A stretch of 64,000 bases of DNA from SIG714 sp964638675 (GTDB lineage Bacteria; Bacillota; Clostridia; Oscillospirales; CAG-272). The notes under the pieces were generated by a model that was not told the DNA's origin, ran no database searches, and worked only from the letters and a program-made list of their open reading frames with translations. This document shows positions 1-8,339 of this stretch, piece by piece. Location: positions 62,001 through 126,000 of the forward strand of contig CAZXAU010000001.1 in assembly GCA_964638675.1 (NCBI GenBank), written 5' to 3'. Both the position numbers and the translations under genes were made by a program. Every line of letters begins with the position of its first letter. Within the stretch, counting starts at the first letter, position 1.

Positions 1-2
1 AC

Positions 3-335
3 GGAAACTACATTCAATTCAATCATTCTTTGTATTTCGCAGTAAAAAAGAAGATCAACCATCTGCTGAAACACAAACCGAATGTTTCTGAAAATAAGAT
101 TCGGGATCTATTGATCGAAATGAAGTCGTATGCCAAATCATATGATGAAATTGTTTTCTCAAACCCCGGAGTTTACAAATATACCGCCCCGTGGTTCGAC
201 CGCATTGAAGAGGACACCCGTGAATGGCTCGAGAACGAGGGAACAACGATGACACAGGATTTCCGGGAATATCTTGATGAGCCGCAGTTTGATGATCTGC
301 GTGATCACGACTATTTTGTTATGCTTAAGTCCTGA
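3..335 (+). CDS. C-terminal part of an unrecognised protein (cut by left edge)
   Basis: The reading frame is open from the left edge of the window to a TGA at 333-335, so only the last 110 residues or so are visible and the true start lies outside. A TTG at 30 has no Shine-Dalgarno and is unlikely to be the start. The visible part is charged, with a basic N-terminal half and an acidic C-terminal half containing the stretch APWFDRIEEDTREWLE. It has no signal peptide or membrane segment. I do not recognise the family. A strong hairpin plus T-run follows at 389-437, consistent with the end of a transcription unit. Confidence 0.6.
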   Translation, partial: GNYIQFNHSLYFAVKKKINHLLKHKPNVSENKIRDLLIEMKSYAKSYDEIVFSNPGVYKYTAPWFDRIEEDTREWLENEGTTMTQDFREYLDEPQFDDLRDHDYFVMLKS

Positions 336-388
336 TCAAATGCCGCTTGGCATTGTTTCTCGATTGATTGTTGAGTATATATAAATTC

Positions 389-437
389 ACCGCCGGGAGC
401 GACCGATCACTCCCAGCGGTATTATTACTTATTTTTT
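389..437 (+). terminator. Rho-independent terminator after the left-edge gene
   Basis: ACCGC-x-GGGAG pairs with CTCCC-x-GCGGT across a ten-base loop and is followed by an AT-rich tract with seven Ts. A smaller perfect hairpin (AATGCC/GGCATT, 339-354) lies just upstream. Confidence 0.7.
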
Positions 438-482
438 TACAACAAAGTTCTCAAAAACGGGATTATAGTATATTTAAAAATT

Positions 483-547
483 AAATAACAGTTATCCCCT
501 ACAGGAGGATGTTGATCCTCCCCCCCTGTAGTGGATAACTGTTATTT
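483..547. repeat. Long inverted repeat (about 22 paired bases)
   Basis: The arms at 483-505 and 525-547 pair with one mismatch: AAATAACAGTTATCC then CTACAGG, against their complements. A short inner hairpin (AGGAT/ATCCT) forms the tip. The left arm is preceded by A-rich and the right arm followed by T-rich sequence, so it could be a bidirectional terminator. The stem is longer than most terminators, so a small palindromic repeat element is also possible. Confidence 0.65.
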
Positions 548-565
548 TATACAATTTTGAGATAC

Positions 566-586
566 GGCTTATATCAAGCCTTTTTT
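566..586 (+). terminator. Small hairpin with T-run
   Basis: GGCTT-ATATC-AAGCC is followed directly by six Ts. It is oriented to stop plus-strand transcription running towards the minus-strand gene at 632-1105. Confidence 0.5.
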
Positions 587-631
587 ATATCGTTTGTGCT
601 GTTCATCTACACATAAACAATATAAAATATT

Positions 632-1105
632 TTACTGCCGCTTTGAATGAATTAAATGCAGTCCTATATGCCCTATGCCCAATATGATGGTTGCGATGAT
701 CAATGGCAGGTTACATTTGCATATGCCGATGAGCGCAGATGCAACGACCGGCAGAGTTGCTCCAGCTACGGGGATTCCCAAAAGACTGCTATAAAAATCC
801 TGCATTCTTCTCTCGCCTGCAAAATACTTTACCCACCACAGCTCATACATGAGCATTGCGATCAATGCCGCTATCAGGAAAAGAACTTGCGGAAAGCGGA
901 AGCATTCCTTTTCATCGGAGAAGATCAGCATAAGCGTTGTGACAAGCACCTGACCGATACGCTCAAAGGCAAGCAAAAATTTATTTTCGTTTTTCTCGTA
1001 TTCTTCGTATTTTTTCGGTTTGTTTTTTGTCCATATTATATTCGGTATTGTCAGCATCAACAGAAAGATCAGACCGATATAAGAAAACCCGAAATGCAGA
1101 TTCAT
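632..1105 (-). CDS. Multi-pass membrane protein of unknown function
   Basis: This 157-residue protein has about five hydrophobic segments: near residues 7-25, 48-65, 72-92, 105-128 and 130-152. A charged loop rich in K, E and Y lies near residues 27-43, and a WWVKYF motif follows the third segment. AAGGAAAA lies about eight bases before the ATG. It resembles a conserved but uncharacterised clostridial membrane protein, and no catalytic motif is visible. It lies 39 bases downstream of murA on the same strand and may share its transcript. Confidence 0.75.
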   Translation of the reverse strand: MNLHFGFSYIGLIFLLMLTIPNIIWTKNKPKKYEEYEKNENKFLLAFERIGQVLVTTLMLIFSDEKECFRFPQVLFLIAALIAMLMYELWWVKYFAGERRMQDFYSSLLGIPVAGATLPVVASALIGICKCNLPLIIATIILGIGHIGLHLIHSKRQ

Positions 1106-1144
1106 GTTATTTTCCTTTATGTATGCAGATTGCAGATCTGTCTG

Positions 1145-2413
1145 TCAATCTTCTATATATCTGATATTCGCACCGACTGATTTGAGCATTCCAACGATAT
1201 TGTCATATCCTCTTTCGATAAAGTGTATATCGTCAATTACAGTTGTTCCTTCTGCTGCAAGAGCGGCTATAATAATTGCACCGCCTGCACGCAAGTCTGT
1301 TGAACGAACATTTGCACCGTGCAGTTTTTCTATTCCGTGGATCGTTGCACTCGTCTGATCAACATCTATCGATGCACCCATTCTGGTCAGCTCATCTGTA
1401 TATTTGAATCGTTTCTGATATATATTTTCGATTATTTTACTGTCTCCCGGCACTAATGTGAGAAGTGCGGCAAACTGTGCCTGCATGTCGGTTGGAAATC
1501 CCGGATATGCCTGCGTTTTTATGTTGACCGGAGACAATTCTCCTTTTGTGGCATCGATGATCACGCTGTCTCCGTTTTCTTCGACGCTTATTCCTATTTC
1601 GCCGAGTTTGGCACTGATTGATTCGAGATGCTTTGGAATAACATTTTCAAGCTTAAGCACGCCTCTTGTTATTGCGGCGGCGACCATATATGTACCTGCC
1701 TCGATCATATCGGGGATAATTGCATAGCTCGAGCCTTTCAGCGATTCAACGCCTGTGATCTTAATGGTTTCACTTCCTGCACCCTGGATCTTGGCACCGC
1801 AGGTATTAAGAAAATTCGCAAGGTCGACAATGTGCGGCTCTCTTGCTGCCGTTTCGATTATTGTCACCCCAGGGGTGAGCACCGAGGCAAGCATAATGTT
1901 GGCTGTTCCTCCTACCGTGACAAAATCAAAATTTATTTTTGCACTGTGGAGTCCGCCTTGCTCAGTCATACCTGTGATGCGGTTTTCTTCTTCGTTTATG
2001 ACAGCACCGAGTGCTCTGAAACCCTTGATATGCTGTTCTATCGGACGTTTATCGCCGAAATTACATCCGCCGGGATATCCTATTGTTGTTTTTCCGTACC
2101 GTCCGAGCTCTGCACCCATGAGGTAGTATGACGCTCTTGTTTTTTTAAATTCCTCAATAGGAGCACTTCCCGGCACAAGATCATCGGTGTTTATTTTGAC
2201 GGTGTTCGCATTCAGCCAATCTACTTTTGCTCCCATTTTTTTTATAATAGTGAGACATATGTGAACATCGATTATATTCGGTACATTTTCTATTATATTA
2301 TCGCCCTTCGTAAGAACTGTTGCGTATATAATGGGGAGCACAGCATTTTTCATGCCGTTTATGACAAGCGAGCCATTTAATTTATTGCCGCCGACAATTT
2401 CTATTTTACTCAT
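1145..2413 (-). CDS. murA: UDP-N-acetylglucosamine 1-carboxyvinyltransferase
   Basis: This cytoplasmic enzyme transfers enolpyruvate from PEP to UDP-GlcNAc, the first committed step of peptidoglycan synthesis. The 422 residues match the full family length. The N-terminal K22-N23 pair (GMKNA) is present. The catalytic loop PGGCNFGDKRP places the nucleophilic Cys at residue 117, the form normally sensitive to fosfomycin. The C-terminal RAGGA motif is also present. The ATG at 2413 is weakly served by an AAAGGAAAA about 20 bases upstream, with a small ACGG/CCGT hairpin in between. Gram-positives often carry two copies (MurA/MurZ); which one this is cannot be decided here. Confidence 0.95.
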   Translation of the reverse strand: MSKIEIVGGNKLNGSLVINGMKNAVLPIIYATVLTKGDNIIENVPNIIDVHICLTIIKKMGAKVDWLNANTVKINTDDLVPGSAPIEEFKKTRASYYLMGAELGRYGKTTIGYPGGCNFGDKRPIEQHIKGFRALGAVINEEENRITGMTEQGGLHSAKINFDFVTVGGTANIMLASVLTPGVTIIETAAREPHIVDLANFLNTCGAKIQGAGSETIKITGVESLKGSSYAIIPDMIEAGTYMVAAAITRGVLKLENVIPKHLESISAKLGEIGISVEENGDSVIIDATKGELSPVNIKTQAYPGFPTDMQAQFAALLTLVPGDSKIIENIYQKRFKYTDELTRMGASIDVDQTSATIHGIEKLHGANVRSTDLRAGGAIIIAALAAEGTTVIDDIHFIERGYDNIVGMLKSVGANIRYIED

Positions 2414-2508
2414 ATCGATATAACGGATGACCGTTTTCCTTTCAATTCAATGCAGTTGTCAATATCAATATATGGAATCTGTCAAAAAATTGCTAAAATC
2501 GAAAAAAA

Positions 2509-2727
2509 TTATTTTTTTGATCTTACAAGCCAATATCCGAAAAGACCGCCGATGACCGCCGCCCCGGCAAGTATCAACGTTACTATCGATGCATCTATTC
2601 TGATAACATCTCCGACTTCTGCTGTTTGTGCAGGAACGGCGGTATCAGCATATGATGCAAGAGACAGAGATATCAATAAAGCGAGTATCAACAGGGCAAT
2701 TATTATTCCAAACGATCTGTTTTTCAT
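2509..2727 (-). CDS. Small membrane-anchored secreted protein
   Basis: This 72-residue protein has a hydrophobic signal-like N-terminus (residues 6-26) ending at ASYADT. A short polar segment follows, then a second membrane helix (about 48-67) ending in the basic tail RSKK. Both halves suggest export with a C-terminal anchor. AAAGG lies at a good distance before the ATG. There is no clear sorting motif and the function is unknown. The leader region upstream may be structured. Confidence 0.65.
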   Translation of the reverse strand: MKNRSFGIIIALLILALLISLSLASYADTAVPAQTAEVGDVIRIDASIVTLILAGAAVIGGLFGYWLVRSKK

Positions 2728-3047
2728 TATTTCGTGCCTTTCATAACTGAGTTTATGGCTTAAACAAGCTGAAACCGCCTGATTTTTAGTGTATCATGCA
2801 GTTATAGATACCAATATCGATCAATATATTACATTTGATCGCGGCGGTGAAGCTGAGCTTCGGAGAGGGCAGACAAACCCACCCACTTCATTATAACACA
2901 TCTTTTCTGATAATAAAAGCCCTTTTTAAAAATATTTTTATTTTTTATATTTTTATGTAGGTATAAGTAAATAATACAGTGCCTTTCAGTGTTTGTATAA
3001 GCCCGTATCATTTTAATGTCATTTTTTTAATATTACAGCCAGATGTC
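2728..3047. other. Non-coding gap with a possible leader of the 72-residue gene
   Basis: No convincing gene is present in these 320 bases. On the minus strand a TATAAT (plus positions 2890-2895) with only a weak -35 is followed by a GC-rich stretch over 2837-2885. That stretch contains a GAAGCT/AGCTTC hairpin and paired G- and C-runs, and it would lie in the leader of the small gene at 2509-2727. This contrasts with the AT-rich surroundings. I could not assign it to a known riboswitch class. Confidence 0.3.
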
Positions 3048-3602
3048 TCAAAGCTCAATCACTCTGTCTGTAAGCATCCGGCATTCATCGGCATTGTGGG
3101 AAATAAGGATCACGGTTCCGTGTTCGCAGAGCAATATGTTTTTAATGATTTTTTCTTTAGTACGATCGTCAATCCCGTTAAACGGTTCATCAAGCAGAAG
3201 TATATCGTGCTTGAAGGCGAGAGCACGGGCAATTGCGGCACGTCTTGCCATTCCGCCTGAAAGCTCGTGCGGCATCATGTGAAAGCAATCTTCCGAAAGA
3301 CAAACCGCAGAAAGAGAGTCTTTTGCAATTTTTTCATCATCGCAGACTGACATGACATTTTCCAGAAGGTCAAATGATGAAAACAGTCTATCTTCCTGAA
3401 AAACGGCAGAAATTCTGCCGTCTGTAGAAACTACCCCTTCGCTCGGCAATTGCATACCCATGATCATATTGAGGACTGTAGTTTTTCCGCAGCCTGACTT
3501 TCCTGTGATTGCAACCTTCTCACCGTCGGCAATAGTAAAATCAAGATTTGTGAATATATAATCTCTTCCGTAGCTTATGGATACATTTTCAAATTTTATC
3601 AC
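3048..3602 (-). CDS. ABC transporter ATP-binding protein (SsuB/TauB type)
   Basis: ATPase of the transporter encoded by this operon. Walker A GKSGCGKT is at residues 34-41, the LSGGM signature at 114-118, Walker B LLLDEP at 135-140, and the switch His at 169. At 184 residues it is short for the nitrate/sulfonate/taurine group (usually about 250): it keeps the core but ends soon after the H-loop. It overlaps the permease gene by 14 bases, indicating translational coupling. The substrate cannot be told from sequence. Confidence 0.9.
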   Translation of the reverse strand: MIKFENVSISYGRDYIFTNLDFTIADGEKVAITGKSGCGKTTVLNMIMGMQLPSEGVVSTDGRISAVFQEDRLFSSFDLLENVMSVCDDEKIAKDSLSAVCLSEDCFHMMPHELSGGMARRAAIARALAFKHDILLLDEPFNGIDDRTKEKIIKNILLCEHGTVILISHNADECRMLTDRVIEL

Positions 3603-4377
3603 TTTTCTTACTTTTTCCTTTCGGTGCAGATATTCTTCCTATAATTGCTTCAAATATCAGCGAAATAATAATGATCAGTGCAGTCAATGCAAAAAGATCG
3701 GCACTTTCAAAATTTACCTTCGCATCGTACAACAGTCCGCCTATTGAGTATTTTGTTCTGACGAGTGCTTCGGCAGAAATTCCCGCCTTCCATGCGAGAC
3801 CGAAAGAGGTCAGTGCTGAGGCTGTAAAATAGCTTTTGATCTCCGGGATATAAATATATTTAATTTTCTTTCGTATGCCGAAGCCGAAAACTTTGGCAAC
3901 GTCGAGCTGCTTTGCACCTATATCTGAAAATCCGACAACTATATTCCCCCATACTATCGGAATCACTATAAGTGAAGCCGTAAAACCCGGGATCTCATTT
4001 TTGCTCATCCACAGGTAAGCAAGGATAATAAACGATGCGACCGGTGTTGATTTGATTATCGCACGCGCAGGTGCAAGCAGAGCTTTTGCCACCCCCGAAG
4101 CGAGCGAGAGCAGAGCAAACAAAGTTCCTGCTGTCAGTCCGACTATATATCCGATGATTACCCTCAAAATACTGTAAAGCAGTGATCTGAGAAAGATCTC
4201 GTTTTTGAAAAGCAGGATCAGATGGTAAAAGCAAAGCTCCGGTGATGGAAAAAGTATCTCTTTATTTATACATAGCGATGCGATCTTCCATATTGCGATC
4301 CAGAATAAAAGGACCGCAATATATCCAATCGGTGCAGGAATATTTTTTTTATTATTTTTATGCAAATATTTCTTCAT
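3589..4377 (-). CDS. ABC transporter permease (SsuC/TauC type)
   Basis: Integral membrane subunit of 262 residues with about six transmembrane helices and a BPD_transp_1-like core. The EAA-type cytoplasmic loop that docks the ATPase falls near GFSDIGAKQLDVAKVFG. The family transports nitrate, sulfonates, taurine or pyrimidine precursors. The gene overlaps the binding-protein gene by 20 bases and the ATPase gene by 14. Confidence 0.9.
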   Translation of the reverse strand: MKKYLHKNNKKNIPAPIGYIAVLLFWIAIWKIASLCINKEILFPSPELCFYHLILLFKNEIFLRSLLYSILRVIIGYIVGLTAGTLFALLSLASGVAKALLAPARAIIKSTPVASFIILAYLWMSKNEIPGFTASLIVIPIVWGNIVVGFSDIGAKQLDVAKVFGFGIRKKIKYIYIPEIKSYFTASALTSFGLAWKAGISAEALVRTKYSIGGLLYDAKVNFESADLFALTALIIIISLIFEAIIGRISAPKGKSKKSDKI

Positions 4378-5407
4378 CGGGGAGTTTTCCTCCGCAGAGA
4401 GAGGGTTTAAAATCGTATAACGATTTATAGAATCCGAGCAGTGATGTCTTCATTTCCTCACCGCTCAGACATACGGTCTTGCAAAGCGGAATTGCCGTTT
4501 TGGCAATCTGCTCTGAAGGGATGATGCCAAGCTCCGAAACAAGCTTTGCCGCTTCATCATTTTCTTCATTTACAAATCTGACCGATTCACGCACATCGTC
4601 AATTATATTACTTATATCTACACCCTTATCGGCAAGTGATCCTACATTTACCGCTATACAGCTTGTCATAAGCCGACATTCATCGGATGAAATATTATCA
4701 AATTCCTGTGTCATGTCGAGTGCGATGTTAAGACTGTTCTCTGATTTCGCAAGCAGTGTTGTGACATACGGCTGGGGAAGCATTGCAACGCTTGTCTTGC
4801 CCGAAAGCAGAATAGAGCCGACCTCTGCCGGTGTGCTGAAATATTCGATATTGACATCTTCTCCGACAACAAGTCCGTTTTTCTCGAGAACGTACTCAAG
4901 CACGAAGCCGGGGATCAGTCCCTCTCCTGTTGCATATATTGTTTTTCCTCTGAGATCGGATACGCTTTTGACGCTGCCGTCACTGTCAATCATGTAAAGC
5001 ACGCCGAGAGTGTTCACCGCCGCAATTTTATATACCCCCGCTGCCTTTACCGAGAGTACAGCCGCAAGGTTGGTCGGAATGGATACTATGTCATATTTAC
5101 CGCCGATAAGGTCGGCAAGTGCTTCATCTGCCGAATCTGCAAAAACAAATTCATATCTGCCATTTTGCGTAAGCTTTGCAAGCGATATTCCCGTGGGTCC
5201 GTTCATTGCAAAGACAGACAGTTTTTCATTGGCGGTATTATTATCTGTTGTGGGTGTGGTATCGGTTGCTGCAGTGCCCTGTGTTGCGGTATCGGATGTA
5301 TTATTGCCCGATGTGCTGTCGCAGGAGATCAATAATCCGCATATCAGCAGGGCAACAATTAACAGTATGCCGTATTTTTTTGTTTTTGTAGTTTTGGTCG
5401 TTTTCAT
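4358..5407 (-). CDS. ABC transporter substrate-binding lipoprotein (SsuA/NMT1-like)
   Basis: Extracellular solute-binding lipoprotein of 349 residues. A basic start is followed by a hydrophobic segment and the lipobox LISC (Cys near residue 29). A Thr-rich linker (about 31-60) comes before the binding domain. The fold resembles the NMT1/THI5/SsuA group: an FAMNGPTGI opening strand, GGKYDIV, and LRGKTIYATGEG. The ligand may be a sulfonate, a pyrimidine or another small anion. The gene follows the Crp/Fnr regulator by 89 bases on the same strand. Confidence 0.88.
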   Translation of the reverse strand: MKTTKTTKTKKYGILLIVALLICGLLISCDSTSGNNTSDTATQGTAATDTTPTTDNNTANEKLSVFAMNGPTGISLAKLTQNGRYEFVFADSADEALADLIGGKYDIVSIPTNLAAVLSVKAAGVYKIAAVNTLGVLYMIDSDGSVKSVSDLRGKTIYATGEGLIPGFVLEYVLEKNGLVVGEDVNIEYFSTPAEVGSILLSGKTSVAMLPQPYVTTLLAKSENSLNIALDMTQEFDNISSDECRLMTSCIAVNVGSLADKGVDISNIIDDVRESVRFVNEENDEAAKLVSELGIIPSEQIAKTAIPLCKTVCLSGEEMKTSLLGFYKSLYDFKPSLCGGKLPDEEIFA

Positions 5408-5496
5408 TTTTGTTCATCCTTTCACAAATAATCTGTGGTAAAATCGCCTGACGTTTTATATCCTGAATCGATTTTTCCCGATATATTTATATTATT

Positions 5497-6129
5497 TTAT
5501 TTGACTGTTTTTATTCTGTCCTTATCCCTGACGATCGATCCGCTCTCTTCGAGCGAGGAGAGCACTCTGTACAATGATGCCCGTCCTATTCCGAGCCGAT
5601 CGGCAACTGAGGTCATTTTTTCTTCGATTATGACATATCCCTCTTCATCGACATTGCATTCACGCAAATATTTCATCACCCTGTCCTGCACGCTCGGCGA
5701 AAGATATGAATATATACGGGCATTGAGAAATCTGATCTTCCCGGAAAGCAGTTTTATGATCTTCAGACCGAATCTGCCGTCCTCTTGCACTGTCTCCTCG
5801 ATGACCTGTGTCGGCAGAAAAATTATCTCTGCGTTCGATTTTGCAATAATTTCTGTCGAATGCCTGTCGCATTCCGTATACATTGAAGCAAAGCCGAAGC
5901 AGTCGGTTGCGGCAAGTATATTCAAAAGCCGCTTTTTGTCATCCTGCAAAGAATAGACTCCGCATTTTCCCGATGCGATCAGACTGATGCCGTTCATCTG
6001 CGGAACTCTGTCGTCTTTTGCGATCTTTAATACGCTCGCATTGTCGGAAAGTCTTCCGATAGGTTTTTCACCGAGATCTGCAAAAAGCTTACATCGGCAT
6101 ATATTCTCTTTTATTTCGTTCTTTTCCAT
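5497..6129 (-). CDS. Crp/Fnr family transcriptional regulator
   Basis: This 210-residue protein has an N-terminal cyclic-nucleotide-binding-like beta barrel (about residues 10-120) and a C-terminal winged helix whose recognition region reads VADRLGIGRASLYRVL. A longer frame exists, but the ATG at 6129 has GGAAAG seven bases before it, and the extra N-terminus would cover the promoter. It has only two Cys, close together near the N-terminus, so an Fnr-type iron-sulphur cluster is unlikely. A palindrome on its own transcription start suggests autoregulation. The ABC genes lie immediately downstream on the same strand and are probable targets. Confidence 0.88.
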   Translation of the reverse strand: MEKNEIKENICRCKLFADLGEKPIGRLSDNASVLKIAKDDRVPQMNGISLIASGKCGVYSLQDDKKRLLNILAATDCFGFASMYTECDRHSTEIIAKSNAEIIFLPTQVIEETVQEDGRFGLKIIKLLSGKIRFLNARIYSYLSPSVQDRVMKYLRECNVDEEGYVIIEEKMTSVADRLGIGRASLYRVLSSLEESGSIVRDKDRIKTVK

Positions 6130-6159
6130 CTTTCTTTCCAATCGGTCATTTTTAAAAAA

Positions 6160-6177
6160 GTGTCTTAATTGATACAC
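6160..6177. promoter_or_regulatory. Palindromic candidate operator of the Crp/Fnr gene
   Basis: GTGTCTTAATTGATACAC matches its reverse complement at 14 of 18 positions. It lies just downstream of the -10 box, where bound protein would block transcription. Half-sites of this length fit a Crp/Fnr dimer. Confidence 0.55.
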
Positions 6178-6181
6178 TTTT

Positions 6182-6210
6182 ATTATAATACAGTATGATC
6201 GACAAGTCAA
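6182..6210 (-). promoter_or_regulatory. Sigma-A type promoter of the Crp/Fnr-ABC operon
   Basis: On the minus strand TTGACT and TATAAT are separated by 17 bases, about 50 bases before the regulator start codon. Confidence 0.75.
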
Positions 6211-6241
6211 TAGTATTTTAAAAAAAGTTTGATACAGTACG

Positions 6242-6278
6242 AAAAAAACAGACAGCACCTTTCTTTTGTGCTGTCTGT
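6242..6278 (-). terminator. Terminator of the radical SAM gene
   Basis: An 11-bp perfect stem (ACAGACAGCAC/GTGCTGTCTGT) with a nine-base loop is followed on the minus strand by a run of Us. It lies 35 bases after the stop codon of the gene at 6313-7212. Confidence 0.8.
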
Positions 6279-6312
6279 AATTATTACATCGGCTTGTCCG
6301 GATCAGAGTTTT

Positions 6313-7212
6313 TTATTTTCTGATAACACCCGTGAGATCAAACGCCGGAGTGAATGACGCCGATGATGATGAGCTGTCCTGTGAAAAACCGTTGAACCCA
6401 TAATCGCTGGCAAGCGACAGAACGCTGTCATATTCAAATGATGTGAGCTTTCTCGAAAGGGGAGGGATCATGCCTTCGATCGGCGTATATTGATTCATCA
6501 GCGAGATCAGAAATTCGTCATTTGAGAAATTGTCGTGAAGAAGCTTCATGACCGCAAGAGAGTTTTTCCTCTCTCCCGGAATTACGAGGTGTCTGACGAT
6601 GACTCCCTTTTTCATGATGCCGTCGCCGTCAAGCAGAGGTTTACCCACAAAGGCTATCATTTTTTTTAGTGCATTCAGTGCCACTTCGGGATAATCCTCC
6701 GCATTTGAAAGCCTTTTTGCACTTTCGGGGAGGGCGTATTTGAAATCGGGCAGATATATATCAACAATATCACGGAAGTATTCAAGTGTTTCATCGCTTT
6801 CATATCCTCCCGTATTGCAGATTATCGGCAATGCAAGCTCGCTTTTTATCGGTGCTATTGCATCATATATCATCGGTGCGTAATGAGTGGGGGTGACAAG
6901 GTTTATATTATTCGCCCCTTTTTCCTTGAGTTCAAAGCAAATTTCACGTAGCCTTTGAGTGCTGATATTCGCCCCGTACAGGCATCCCTTGGAGATCTCA
7001 TGATTCTGGCAATATATACATCCGAGAGAGCATCCCGAAAAAAATATTGCCCCCGAACCTTTTTTGCCCGATATAGGCGGTTCTTCCCAAAAATGAAGTG
7101 AAGCACGGGAAATATTCAGTTTTTCTCCGACACCGCACGCACCGATGCTATTTTTTCTGTCGCCTCCACATTTTCTGGGGCAGAGCATACATTTTTCACT
7201 GTTAAAATTCAT
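6313..7212 (-). CDS. PflX-like radical SAM protein
   Basis: The radical SAM cluster motif CSLGCIYC has its Cys at residues 61, 65 and 68. The N-terminus carries a second Cys set (C8, C11, C15, C26) in the pattern CxLCPRxC...GxCG, typical of the COG1313 family related to pyruvate-formate-lyase activating enzymes. 299 residues is the usual length. The family's substrate is not established, and no pyruvate formate-lyase gene is in the window. GGAGAA precedes the ATG, and the gene stands alone with its own terminator. Confidence 0.88.
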   Translation of the reverse strand: MNFNSEKCMLCPRKCGGDRKNSIGACGVGEKLNISRASLHFWEEPPISGKKGSGAIFFSGCSLGCIYCQNHEISKGCLYGANISTQRLREICFELKEKGANNINLVTPTHYAPMIYDAIAPIKSELALPIICNTGGYESDETLEYFRDIVDIYLPDFKYALPESAKRLSNAEDYPEVALNALKKMIAFVGKPLLDGDGIMKKGVIVRHLVIPGERKNSLAVMKLLHDNFSNDEFLISLMNQYTPIEGMIPPLSRKLTSFEYDSVLSLASDYGFNGFSQDSSSSSASFTPAFDLTGVIRK

Positions 7213-7441
7213 TTTTTCTCCGTCTTATCTTCAAATATAGGGAATACCGTCGAGCATAGTTGTGACTGTTTCGGATGACATTATACTTCATATTTGTGAA
7301 TTAAGGGTTAATAATAAATAATTTATCGATATTTTATATTTTTTTTACAGGACATGCAAAAAGAATTCTTTTTTATGTATTAAAATGATAGCGTAAAAAA
7401 TTCTGTTAAGAAATATTATTATAATATCTTGGAGTTGTTTT

Positions 7442-8269
7442 ATGATTACAGTAGGCATTGACGTCGGCGGAAGTACGACAAAAATTGTTGGTTTTTCTTC
7501 GGATAAAACACTTATTAAACCGATTTTTGTCAAAGCAAACGATCCTGTGACTTCGATATACGGTGCGCTGGGAAGGTTCACCGTTGAAAATGGGTGTTCT
7601 CTTTCCGACATCGGCAAGATCATGATAACCGGAGTCGGCTCTTCAAAGGTTTCGGACAGTCTTTACTCAATTCCATGCTTTCATGTCAGCGAATTTGAAT
7701 CTGTCGCAAGAGGTGGAATCTATTTATCGGGGCTGGATAAGGCAATTATTGCGAGCATGGGTACCGGGACGGCACTTGTCTATGCCGAAAAAAACGGAAT
7801 AAACGAATATCTCGGCGGAACGGGTGTCGGTGGAGGAACTATAGGCGGACTGTGCAAGCTTCTTCTCGGAATGTACAATATCGGTCATATATCCGAGCTT
7901 GCAGGAGAGGGCAATCTCTCCAATGTGGATCTCCGCATTTCTGATATCTCATCAGACGATAAAAAACTCGGTCTGCCCGGGGAAATGACGGCTGCCAATT
8001 TCGGAAATGTAAGTGATATAGCATCTAAGGCAGATATTGCAATGGGAACGATCAATATTGTGATAGAAACGGTCGGAATGATGTGCATTTTCGCCGCAAG
8101 GGCTCATAACACACGTGATATTGTGCTGACAGGGCATATATCTACCATCGCACAGTCAAAGGAAAGATTTGAAATACTAAGCAAAATGTTTGACCTGAAT
8201 TTTGTAATACCCGAAATGTCACAGTTTGCTACGGTTATCGGTGCGGCACTTCAGGGCACACAGGACTGA
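7442..8269 (+). CDS. coaW: Type II pantothenate kinase
   Basis: Phosphorylates pantothenate in the first step of coenzyme A synthesis. The ASKHA-fold phosphate loop GIDVGGSTTKI is at residues 4-14 and the second glycine-rich loop is GGTGVGGGTIGGL. At 275 residues it has the size of the bacterial type II enzyme, known from staphylococci and clostridia and insensitive to CoA feedback. TTGGAG precedes the ATG. It is transcribed divergently from the radical SAM gene. Confidence 0.87.
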   Translation: MITVGIDVGGSTTKIVGFSSDKTLIKPIFVKANDPVTSIYGALGRFTVENGCSLSDIGKIMITGVGSSKVSDSLYSIPCFHVSEFESVARGGIYLSGLDKAIIASMGTGTALVYAEKNGINEYLGGTGVGGGTIGGLCKLLLGMYNIGHISELAGEGNLSNVDLRISDISSDDKKLGLPGEMTAANFGNVSDIASKADIAMGTINIVIETVGMMCIFAARAHNTRDIVLTGHISTIAQSKERFEILSKMFDLNFVIPEMSQFATVIGAALQGTQD

Positions 8270-8339
8270 TAGGGAATCTTATCTTACGGATTCGGCGTCC
8301 GGGTGCTCCCCATATTATTGTGAAAGGTTAAAATAAAAA

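Noticed and set aside
656..1180. 174-codon plus-strand ORF opposite the membrane protein gene
   Set aside because: Its Cys/His/Tyr-rich translation is the usual antisense shadow of a hydrophobic gene, with no ribosome site.
1628..2131. Long plus-strand ORF opposite murA
   Set aside because: Antisense shadow of a clear murA frame.
2829..3011. 60-codon minus-strand ORF in the gap before the ABC operon
   Set aside because: Low-complexity K/I-rich start, no ribosome site, and it crosses a probable promoter.
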